In this document: positions 7,333-13,367 of the stretch, piece after piece | How the letters are laid out: every line of letters begins with the position of its first letter | How positions within the stretch are numbered: position 1 is the first letter of the stretch | Translations under genes and position numbers: made by a program | Virus record (IMG/VR): IMGVR_UViG_3300042387_001118 | Location: 1 to 34,654 of that record | Strand: one strand, 5' to 3' | DNA from: a virus | Length of the DNA stretch: 34,654 nucleotides | Notes under the pieces: generated by a model | What the model saw: the letters and a program-made list of their open reading frames with translations, nothing else | Databases searched by the model: none | What the model was told of the DNA's origin: nothing

Positions 7333-8106
7333 CTAGTTATTTATAAGGGATTTGTCTCCAGCAAGAAGTTTTTCTATCTCCTGTTGAACAAGGGCATACT
7401 CTTCATCAAACACTTCTGGGGTTCTTCCTTCTCCCATAGCGGCAGGGGTCCCTTTAGCTATTAAATCTTCTTTTAGTGTCTTTTCAATATCATAATTTAA
7501 CACTGTGCACTGAAACCAGTTGGCTACATACCCATCTTTATCAATAAGGTACTTTTCAAAGTTTCCGCCCTGCATTGCGCCGTTACCAAAAGGCTGATTT
7601 AACCAAGGTGACAAATAACCATCTCTGTCTGGAATGCCGAGTTCTCTTTGTTTTTCAGCAAACACAAGCATTTGCTCGGCTATTTCTTTGTATAGCTCAT
7701 GAGTTTCTTTTCGTGGTTGACCTAGGCCGTTTACAGAGCTATCGCCCTTGTGAGGGCTAAGCTCAGTAGCACTCTCATTTGGGTTTGACGACACCATCTC
7801 TGAGAACTTAAACGTGGTTCCGTAGACTTCTTGACCATACTCTTGTGAATCTAAGCCACAGGTAATGCCTTCAGACCACTTGCCCTTAGTTACTCCTGGG
7901 CCACAATAGTCATTAGTAGGGATAGCAATAACTTGAAAATCATCTCCGCCGTACTTATCTTGAAGCCATTGAAGAACTTCCATTTGATTAGCGTTACCAC
8001 AGCCTACGGTTGTATTAGCCAGTAGGGTGACTTTACCCTTAAATTGACTTAAGAAGTCAGGGGATCCCTCAGCAGAGTTAAGCGGGATGTCGTAAATTGA
8101 TTTCAT
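7333..8106 (-). CDS. Glutathione-peroxidase/thioredoxin-fold protein, atypical active site
   Basis: 257 residues. The N-terminal ~65 residues match the glutathione peroxidase fold: I-Y-D-I-P-L, F-K-G-K-V-T-L-L-A-N, then C36 in V-G-C-G where the peroxidatic Cys/Sec stands, and I-P-T-N-D near 62-66. Residues 182-198 (N-F-E-K-Y-L-I-D-K-D-G) match the family's late N-F-x-K-F-L-I block. The canonical Gln appears replaced (D66) and the Trp before Asn182 is Gly, so the catalytic tetrad is incomplete. A ~90-residue insertion separates the halves and a helical tail follows 205. It may be a peroxidase protecting iron enzymes or a thiol-redox partner. No Shine-Dalgarno is evident; see the promoter at 8107-8118. 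Confidence 0.72.
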   Translation of the reverse strand: MKSIYDIPLNSAEGSPDFLSQFKGKVTLLANTTVGCGNANQMEVLQWLQDKYGGDDFQVIAIPTNDYCGPGVTKGKWSEGITCGLDSQEYGQEVYGTTFKFSEMVSSNPNESATELSPHKGDSSVNGLGQPRKETHELYKEIAEQMLVFAEKQRELGIPDRDGYLSPWLNQPFGNGAMQGGNFEKYLIDKDGYVANWFQCTVLNYDIEKTLKEDLIAKGTPAAMGEGRTPEVFDEEYALVQQEIEKLLAGDKSLINN

Positions 8107-8118
8107 ATGTTTTATTGT
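8107..8118 (-). promoter_or_regulatory. Possible -10 element for leaderless transcript of the peroxidase-like gene
   Basis: In the short gap before the gene, the minus strand reads TACAAT, seven bases from the ATG. Transcription started at the usual distance from this -10 would begin at about the start codon. No ribosome-binding sequence precedes the ATG, which agrees with a leaderless message. No good -35 hexamer is visible, and AT-rich gaps give such matches by chance. Confidence 0.28.
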
Positions 8119-8127
8119 ACACCGTCA

Positions 8128-8814
8128 TTACGGCTTTCTATCCCCTGTATGCGCCGTAATTTCCCAAAAGAAGGGGCACGTAAATCTTAGGCCACTCTTG
8201 ATCTCAGTAACCCCGTGAATGTAGTTTTTGTCGCCGGGGAAGAAGTAGGCGGCGCCCTTTTTAGGCTTAAACTGCACGCCCTGTAGCGGGAAGTACAGCT
8301 CCCCGCCCTCATAGTCGTCGTTTAGATAAAACAAACTTGATAGGTCGTAGTTTGGGAAGTCGTTAGGTGTTCCGGCGTCAGGGCCCTCGTGAAGCTCTTT
8401 ATCAGCGTGTGGTTTTTGAAACTGCCCAGGAAGCCATTTAACAATAGTTGTACCAGTTGGTATAACCTCTACCTTGTAGAACTCTTCAATAATTGGTCGT
8501 AGTCTTTGAAATAGCCCAGCAATTACTGGAGATATTTTTGGGTCATTTTTATCTAAAGTTGGCTGAGTTGCAACCCTATCTTTCCAATAATCTGAGTCGT
8601 AGGTAACGGTCCCATTCTCATTTGTATGGCTTTGCGTTACATCCCAAATTGTTAAAGACTTAGCGGCTTTCTCTAAAAACTCTATCTCTTCTTGGGTCAT
8701 AAAGTTCTCTAGCTCAACAATCATGTCTTTGCTGTCCCCAAACCATCCTGAGGGAGTCATAGATGGCGTTCTTTTTGCTACAGTGTACGAGTCTTTATCT
8801 TGTTCCATATTCAT
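8128..8814 (-). CDS. Fe(II)/2-oxoglutarate oxygenase, prolyl-4-hydroxylase-like (E)
   Basis: 228 residues. Ligands are H136 and D138 (K-P-H-A-D), H200 (I-H-G-V) and R210 (L-R-F-T). Y-L-N-D-D-Y-E-G-G-E-L-Y-F-P is at 163-176. A loop of about 18 residues (E-L-H-E-G-P-D-A-G-T-P-N) follows the HxD motif and probably covers the active site. The start ATG overlaps the stop of the preceding DUF6065-like gene as ATGA. The intact ligand set predicts activity; substrate unknown. Confidence 0.89.
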   Translation of the reverse strand: MNMEQDKDSYTVAKRTPSMTPSGWFGDSKDMIVELENFMTQEEIEFLEKAAKSLTIWDVTQSHTNENGTVTYDSDYWKDRVATQPTLDKNDPKISPVIAGLFQRLRPIIEEFYKVEVIPTGTTIVKWLPGQFQKPHADKELHEGPDAGTPNDFPNYDLSSLFYLNDDYEGGELYFPLQGVQFKPKKGAAYFFPGDKNYIHGVTEIKSGLRFTCPFFWEITAHTGDRKP

Positions 8815-9527
8815 AGTATATCTCTTTTCGTTTTATCTATTACTCCTAATTTTAATGTTTTTACTTCGTGAGAGCCTTGAGATTCTTTTTTCTCATTTAC
8901 AGCATCTCTATACCAGTCTGTCCATTTTCCAGACGAGTTTATTTCTTGTGCGGCAGATCCATAGGACATGTTTGCATTTAGTCTTTTTCTATCTGGATCT
9001 TGGTACTCAACAATCTCAATATTTGTCCCATTTAAATTTGACAAAGATATGGGAATAATTGTGGCAACCGGAGTTCCCGCTTTAATAATTACCCGCTTAT
9101 TGGCAACCTTTGCCTTAATAGCTAAGGGCAAAGGGTTGTCATAAAAAGAGGTACTAATTAAAGACGACATTGTCTCAAATTCGTCACTAAAGTAATTTAC
9201 TGGGTTAATGGTAAAAATACTAACATCCTGATCTGTTCTAAAAACTAACCCGGTATTTAGGCTTATAGAGGACTGACCCCTTCCAGAGTAGGCCCCTTCT
9301 GGACTAAATACTTGTACACGATCTGGGGTTTGGTCATTTACCCCATCCCAAATAAACTCAATATCTTGTAGACAAGACAGGCTCCAGCCAATCACATTTG
9401 ATTGGGTTACTGGAAAACACCTATAGGCATGGTTCTCTGATGTTGCATCCATCCAATCTCTTTTAATCGACATAGGTTGAATGTCAAACAAAGCTCCTTG
9501 TGTCTTCTCAACTGAGATATTAAACAT
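8811..9527 (-). CDS. DUF6065-like protein
   Basis: 238 residues. The segment R-D-W-M-D-A-T-x6-A-Y-R-C-F-P (about 23-39), followed by G-W-S-L, then G-L-V-F-R-T and I-K-A-G-T-P-V-A-T-I-I-P, matches my memory of DUF6065, a bacterial and phage family often found beside 2-oxoglutarate oxygenases. The identification is from memory. The pattern suggests a beta-sandwich. No HxD iron motif, signal peptide or membrane segment is seen. It is coupled to oxygenases on both sides (TAATG and ATGA), implying a partner role such as substrate presentation. Confidence 0.62.
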   Translation of the reverse strand: MFNISVEKTQGALFDIQPMSIKRDWMDATSENHAYRCFPVTQSNVIGWSLSCLQDIEFIWDGVNDQTPDRVQVFSPEGAYSGRGQSSISLNTGLVFRTDQDVSIFTINPVNYFSDEFETMSSLISTSFYDNPLPLAIKAKVANKRVIIKAGTPVATIIPISLSNLNGTNIEIVEYQDPDRKRLNANMSYGSAAQEINSSGKWTDWYRDAVNEKKESQGSHEVKTLKLGVIDKTKRDIL

Positions 9528-10183
9528 TAATCTGCGTCTGCGCTATACATTTCTGGAGTATGAAACTTTTTGCTGTAATCTAACATTGTAACAATAGAGT
9601 ATTTAGTTCCAGAAGTTACCGGTAGCGCTTGATGTGGGTACATAAAATTTGATGGAAAAATAAACAGGTCCCCAGCATCAGGCTTAACCTTTAAGTTTTG
9701 TAGTCTAAAGAAAAGCTCTCCACCCTCATAATCATCGTTTGGATACCCAACTAAAGAGACCGTACAGTTATAGGAAAAGCCATGGTCGTGATGTTCCATA
9801 AAGTGCTGTCCTGGACCATACTTAATGAAGTTAAATGCTTCCCAGTACTTTAGGTTGTTAATGTTATACATCCTTGAGTAGTCTTCAACTGCTGGCAGCT
9901 TTACGTCATAAAGATCTTGCCAAAGTGATTGAAGGTTTTGACTAACCTGGCTTTTATCATTTTCAAGATCAGTTTTCTTAAATTTAAAGTCGTTGCAATC
10001 TCTGTACTCTGGCATAAGCTGCTTATACCCAACATATGCAGGTTGCCAAGCGTACCCAGTAGTATCCCCTTCTGGCTTAAGGTTTGCTTCAATTCGGCCC
10101 ATAACATCAATGTCTTTATTGATTACGCCCTTATAGCAAAAAATGCCGCTGCCTAAATCAACTTTTTCTGTCCATGTCTGCAT
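9527..10183 (-). CDS. Fe(II)/2-oxoglutarate oxygenase, close paralogue of the one at 10960-11667 (F)
   Basis: 218 residues. HxD is H131-H132-D133, with the distal H184 (P-H-Q-A-L-P) and K194 in place of Arg. It shares long blocks with the oxygenase at 10960: Y-W/Y-E-A-F-N-F, K-Y-x-G-x-G-x-H-F, the D-H-G-x-x-Y-N-C-T-V-S block, F-P-S-N-F/Y and S-G-T-K-Y. A recent duplication is therefore likely. In the usual N-D-D-Y-E-G-G motif the residue before N-D-D is Pro (Y-P-N-D-D), which is unusual. AGGAG six bases before the ATG supports the start. Lys as 2-oxoglutarate ligand is typical of peptidyl prolyl 4-hydroxylases. Confidence 0.89.
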   Translation of the reverse strand: MQTWTEKVDLGSGIFCYKGVINKDIDVMGRIEANLKPEGDTTGYAWQPAYVGYKQLMPEYRDCNDFKFKKTDLENDKSQVSQNLQSLWQDLYDVKLPAVEDYSRMYNINNLKYWEAFNFIKYGPGQHFMEHHDHGFSYNCTVSLVGYPNDDYEGGELFFRLQNLKVKPDAGDLFIFPSNFMYPHQALPVTSGTKYSIVTMLDYSKKFHTPEMYSADAD

Positions 10184-10192
10184 TACATTCTC

Positions 10193-10960
10193 CTATTTGT
10201 ATTCTCGTCTTGACCAAACACTATTTTGGTATACCCCGCCATCAGGCTGGCGATAAAACTGCATGTTATTAACTAGTTTATCATACATAGTAGATTGATC
10301 TGGGATCTCTATTTTATGTTCCCAGTTTTCTCTTTTAAACGGAAGAACCTGCATATACGGGGTTCCTTCCGGTAAGGTGCCTTCCCAGCCTTCTGGAAGA
10401 AAAAATGGAAAAGTTCCAAGTAAGTGAAGTTTATCTGAGTCCACAACGCCAGTAGTATTTAAAAATGGTAAGTCAAACCTATTCATTGGTGTCATAAACA
10501 GTGCACTATACCCTTCTGGAAGCTCTAATCCCCAAGGAGAACTCCAGGCAAAGTGGGTTTGATAATATCCTTTTGGGTGTTCAAACTGTGGCATTGGGGG
10601 CCTTTGTGTACAAAAATCTTGGTACTTAGGGTTATCAATTTTTACATCTATGACTCCCTGATCATTTTTATAAAAAACTAGGTCGCATGGTGTTTTAAAA
10701 ATGTACCCGGTTGTAAAGGCATCCATAATAGCGGGGCACGCTTTCCATGTCGGAATCTTTCCATAATCATCAGTTGTGCCCTCTTTAGGAAACGGACAAA
10801 CTTCTTTTGGCGCTTTGTAGTATTCCCCGTTTGGCATCTTTGCAAATCTGTCTGCATCTTTATACCAGGCAGGAATTTGTGTTTGTGTTGGTACGGGAAC
10901 AGAGATATGCTTTTTATCTATCCACGGCCTAAATGATCTAAATATGGCTACTAAAGACAT
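10193..10960 (-). CDS. Uncharacterised protein of the oxygenase cassette
   Basis: 255 residues, aromatic- and proline-rich and predicted to be soluble and beta-rich. Recognisable blocks are P-A-W-Y-K-D-A-D-R (about 30-38), A-C-P-A-I-M-D-A, G-Y-I-F-K-T-P-C-D, P-E-G-Y-S-A-L-F-M-T-P and E-G-T-P-Y-M-Q-V-L-P-F-K-R-E-N-W. I associate such proteins with phage prolyl-hydroxylase loci but have no function for them. The order (aromatic strand, G-Y-x-F, a G-V-V-D-S-D turn, G-T-P-x-x-Q-V-x-P) loosely parallels the DUF6065-like protein downstream, so the two may share a fold. It starts within the previous stop (TAATG) and lies between the two closest oxygenase paralogues. Confidence 0.6.
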   Translation of the reverse strand: MSLVAIFRSFRPWIDKKHISVPVPTQTQIPAWYKDADRFAKMPNGEYYKAPKEVCPFPKEGTTDDYGKIPTWKACPAIMDAFTTGYIFKTPCDLVFYKNDQGVIDVKIDNPKYQDFCTQRPPMPQFEHPKGYYQTHFAWSSPWGLELPEGYSALFMTPMNRFDLPFLNTTGVVDSDKLHLLGTFPFFLPEGWEGTLPEGTPYMQVLPFKRENWEHKIEIPDQSTMYDKLVNNMQFYRQPDGGVYQNSVWSRREYK

Positions 10961-11667
10961 TACTTGTGCCCCAATTCATTGATATCTGTCATAACAACCA
11001 CGCAATATTTTGTCCCTGAAACCATTGGCAGGGATGCATGCTCATAGATATAGTTTGATGGGAACACCGCGATGTCCCCTACTTTTGGTTTATAAACTAG
11101 ATTATCAAGTCTTGGGAACTTAAGGTCTCCACCCTCATAATCATCGTTAATATAAATAACCGCAGATACTGTGCAGTTGTATGCAGGGCCGTGGTCTGCG
11201 TGAATGTTGAAGTGAGTCCCTGCCCCCTCATACTTTACAAAGTTAAAAGCTTCGTAATATACGACGTTAATGCCCCAATACCTAGCATAGTCGTCTATAC
11301 AGTACTTAAGCTTTTGGTATATCTCCTCATGCAAGTCTATAAGTTCAGCGTTTGACTCATCTTTTGGCCCAAGGTTTTCCTGCTTATACTTAAAATCTAC
11401 ACAGTCTCTTGCCCGCTTAACTGGGACATCAGACTGCGTAACTTGCGCCTCTGACCACTTGTATTTGTTGCCTGGTGATAGGTTGGATTCAAGAGTGTTA
11501 ATGTATCTTGCAGCATCTTCACTGGAAAAAGTGTTTTGGTAAACGTGTAGTCCCAAACCTAAATTTTTAACACTTACTTTATCGTCTAGAGCTCTTTCAG
11601 GAACTCTATTTGATGCAGTCTCTGACCTATCTTTTGTAAACCAGATGTTTTCATTTTCATTGTGCAT
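10960..11667 (-). CDS. Fe(II)/2-oxoglutarate oxygenase, prolyl-4-hydroxylase-like (G)
   Basis: 235 residues. Ligands are H156 and D158 (I-H-A-D-H-G), H210 (E-H-A-S-L-P) and K220 (G-T-K-Y). Y-I-N-D-D-Y-E-G-G is at 172-180. A variable ~40-residue N-terminus distinguishes it from its paralogue at 9527. First oxygenase of the cassette, with a strong AGGAGG ribosome site, so it is probably well translated. The Lys ligand and the E-A-F-N-F-V-K-Y block place it nearest to peptidyl prolyl hydroxylases. Actual substrate unknown. Confidence 0.9.
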   Translation of the reverse strand: MHNENENIWFTKDRSETASNRVPERALDDKVSVKNLGLGLHVYQNTFSSEDAARYINTLESNLSPGNKYKWSEAQVTQSDVPVKRARDCVDFKYKQENLGPKDESNAELIDLHEEIYQKLKYCIDDYARYWGINVVYYEAFNFVKYEGAGTHFNIHADHGPAYNCTVSAVIYINDDYEGGDLKFPRLDNLVYKPKVGDIAVFPSNYIYEHASLPMVSGTKYCVVVMTDINELGHK

Positions 11668-11685
11668 TTTTTGCCCTCCTATAAT

Positions 11686-11931
11686 CTAATTAAGTGGCTG
11701 TCTTTTCCATTTTCCAATAGGACACTCTGCATCCGCAAGCGTTGTTTTTAACGGCATAATGCATCCGCATAGCTTACAGCTTTTTGTAACCTTAATAAGG
11801 TTTTCACAAGACATGCATTCATCAAGTCTTTTTTTAATAATTTCCTGGTCATCAATTCTTTTGCCAGAATCAATTAAGTGCCAAGGCCTTGAGTCTCCAA
11901 GAGCCTCTTTCCATTCACTCCATTTAGACAT
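11686..11931 (-). CDS. Six-cysteine zinc-ribbon-like small protein (copy 2)
   Basis: 81 residues. Cysteines at 39, 42, 52, 55, 57 and 70 align one-for-one with those of the protein at 818-1060. Shared blocks are R-L-D-x-C-x-x-C, C-K-x-C-G-C-I-M-x-L-K-T and C-P-x-x-K-W. The N-termini differ (W-x-E-W-K-E-A-L here). It lies between the two-repeat beta protein and the first oxygenase, three bases after the former's stop. Probably binds one or two zinc ions; a nucleic-acid or protein-binding adaptor role is possible but unproven. Confidence 0.77.
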   Translation of the reverse strand: MSKWSEWKEALGDSRPWHLIDSGKRIDDQEIIKKRLDECMSCENLIKVTKSCKLCGCIMPLKTTLADAECPIGKWKRQPLN

Positions 11932-11934
11932 AGG

Positions 11935-12366
11935 TTACTCTGGAGACGTAAAGGTTGTGCCGTCCCAGATAGAGCCACGATTAACTGTTTGGCCTTCTGG
12001 TACCTTAATGACAATAACTTCTTGAGCAAAAGCAGCGGCGTTCATTAAATCTGTGTGACCACCTTTTGGAGATACCGTAGTTAAGAACACGGTGTTGTCC
12101 ACTAGGAAAGAGTATCTTCCCCAATCAGGGGTATCGTTGAACCTTTCAGGTATTTCTCCTCCCGTAAAAGATTCACCGTCCCAAACTGATCCAGGATAGA
12201 CATTTGGGATATCTGTTGTAACCAGTGTTGTTATTGGCAGGCCGCTATTTAGCGCATTATCAATTCGCTGAATTAAAATGTCTGCTTGAGGGCTCTCAAG
12301 GTGTAGCATATTAAAAACTTCGTAAGAGTTTTCAGATACTTTTGTTGCATACGCATACGTACTCAT
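11935..12366 (-). CDS. Two-repeat beta-rich protein at the head of the oxygenase cassette
   Basis: 143 residues made of two related halves. Each ends with a G-S-x-W-D-G-x-x-F-T motif (about 59-68 and 131-140), preceded by a helix and a strand; the second half carries F-L-V-D-N-T-V. The gene at 609-818 is a one-repeat relative. Similar short W-D-G-x-x-F modules occur in phage fibre-associated proteins, so a structural or chaperone-like role is plausible. AAAGGAG lies upstream of the ATG, and a possible promoter lies at 12395-12426. First gene of the cassette; function unknown. Confidence 0.7.
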   Translation of the reverse strand: MSTYAYATKVSENSYEVFNMLHLESPQADILIQRIDNALNSGLPITTLVTTDIPNVYPGSVWDGESFTGGEIPERFNDTPDWGRYSFLVDNTVFLTTVSPKGGHTDLMNAAAFAQEVIVIKVPEGQTVNRGSIWDGTTFTSPE

Positions 12367-12394
12367 TAAGTTCTCCTTTTGTAATTACTTAATA

Positions 12395-12426
12395 AATATA
12401 CCATATCTTAGTAAGCGCACTGACAA
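12395..12426 (-). promoter_or_regulatory. Candidate promoter of the oxygenase cassette
   Basis: On the minus strand an extended -10 (TGGTATATT, 12395-12403) is preceded by TTGTCA at 12421-12426. Spacing to TATATT is 20 bases, longer than ideal, but the TGG extension can compensate. Transcription would begin near 12388, leaving about 22 untranslated bases with AAAGGAG before the first cassette gene. The -35 hexamer lies inside the 3' end of the Phe/Pro gene. Inferred from sequence only. Confidence 0.38.
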
Positions 12427-13346
12427 CCGCACCCTGCGCCAAAGTCATACGCACAGAAGTAGCAAGCTGATCCACAGCCACCAAAGGATGGGAAGCTAGG
12501 TGGGAAGAAAGGAGGGAAGAACGGAGGGAAGAACGGGAAGAACGGTGGAAAGAATGGTGGAAAGAACGGGAAGAATGGGAAGAATGGCGGGAAGAATGGT
12601 GGGAAGAAGGGAAAGAATGGCGGGAAAAATGGTGGGAAGAAAGGAAAGAATGGAAAGAATGGTGGGAAGAAAGGAGGAAAGAATGGGAAAAATGGTGGAA
12701 AGAATGGTGGGAAGAAAGGAAAAAACGGTGGGAAGAATGGCGGGAAGAATGGGGATAACGTAGTAATAGAGCCAGACGCAGCAGAAGCAACACTTGTTCC
12801 ATTAGCGTTAGTTGCGGTGACTGTGTATGTCTGTGACGTTCCACCAGTATCAGCGATAGTAATTGGGGAAGTCGCACCTGTTCCAGTAGTGGCATCGGAG
12901 CCTGTTACGGTAAAGCCAGTAATTGCGCTACCACCAGTTGCTGGTGCTGTAAAAGCAATAGAGTTTTGATTAACTCCAGCAGTTGGGGTTGGGGCAGACA
13001 TAGTTGCAGGAACTGTTGTTGCGGTAATAGAAGATGATGCTGCAGATGCCTGAGAGGTTCCCGCAGCGTTAGTAGCTGTTACAGTAAATGTGTAGGCTGT
13101 GTCAGACTGAAGTCCAGCTACCGTAATTGGGGAAGATGATCCAGTTCCAGTATATCCGCCAGGCGATGAGGTTACAGTAAACGATGTAGCAGCAGGGGAC
13201 AGCGCAGGCAAAGAAAATGTAACTGTAGCTGCGCCATTGTTAAACGCTCTTCCTGTTCCAACATTTGTAGCAGATACGCTTGTTGGAGCTAATGGCTCTA
13301 AAAAGTCATTTGAAGCCTGTGACTTTTTTCCAACTCTTTTACCCAT
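12408..13346 (-). CDS. Fibronectin-like fibre protein with a Phe/Pro tract and Cys-rich tip
   Basis: 312 residues. Residues 19-112 and 113-196 look like two fibronectin type III/Ig-like domains (Y-T-F-T-V-T-A-T-N-A-A-G-T-S and T-Y-T-V-T-A-T-N-A-N-G-T-S). Residues 199-283 consist only of Phe and Pro in F-F-P-P and F-F-P units, followed by P-S-F-P-S-F and a tail of about 24 residues with seven cysteines (G-C-G-S-A-C ... G-C-G-C-Q-C). The N-terminus is basic (G-K-R-V-G-K-K), with no signal peptide. AGGAG precedes the ATG. Probably a virion appendage. The adjacent hydroxylase cassette makes the proline tract a candidate substrate (inference). The tract is AG-rich on the plus strand but stays in frame. 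Confidence 0.78.
   Translation of the reverse strand: MGKRVGKKSQASNDFLEPLAPTSVSATNVGTGRAFNNGAATVTFSLPALSPAATSFTVTSSPGGYTGTGSSSPITVAGLQSDTAYTFTVTATNAAGTSQASAASSSITATTVPATMSAPTPTAGVNQNSIAFTAPATGGSAITGFTVTGSDATTGTGATSPITIADTGGTSQTYTVTATNANGTSVASAASGSITTLSPFFPPFFPPFFPFFPPFFPPFFPFFPPFFPPFFPFFPFFPPFFPPFFPFFPPFFPPFFPFFPFFPPFFPPFFPFFPPFFPPFFPPSFPSFGGCGSACYFCAYDFGAGCGCQCAY
12498..12752 (-). repeat. Tandem coding repeat giving the Phe/Pro tract
   Basis: About 255 bases of near-tandem short units, on the plus strand variants of GGGAAGAAYGG and GGAAAGAATGG. They translate on the minus strand as F-F-P-P/F-F-P. Units differ at silent positions (AAC/AAT, GGC/GGT/GGA), so the reading has been kept free of stops and frameshifts despite a repeat prone to slippage. 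That argues for selection on the protein. Confidence 0.85.
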
Positions 13347-13367
13347 TTAATTCTCCTGTATATTTTC

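Noticed and set aside
4084-11667. DNA-base oxidation (TET/JBP-like) as the cassette's main role
   Set aside because: Motifs fit peptidyl prolyl-hydroxylase-like enzymes better than TET/JBP, and no base-modification partner genes such as a base glucosyltransferase are visible. It cannot be excluded from sequence alone.
12498-12763. Short-unit repeats looking like a CRISPR or a plus-strand Arg/Gly/Met-rich gene
   Set aside because: Units are tandem without spacers, and the minus-strand frame is a clean continuation of the fibronectin-like protein. The plus-strand reading has no ribosome site and is a mirror of the Phe/Pro codons.
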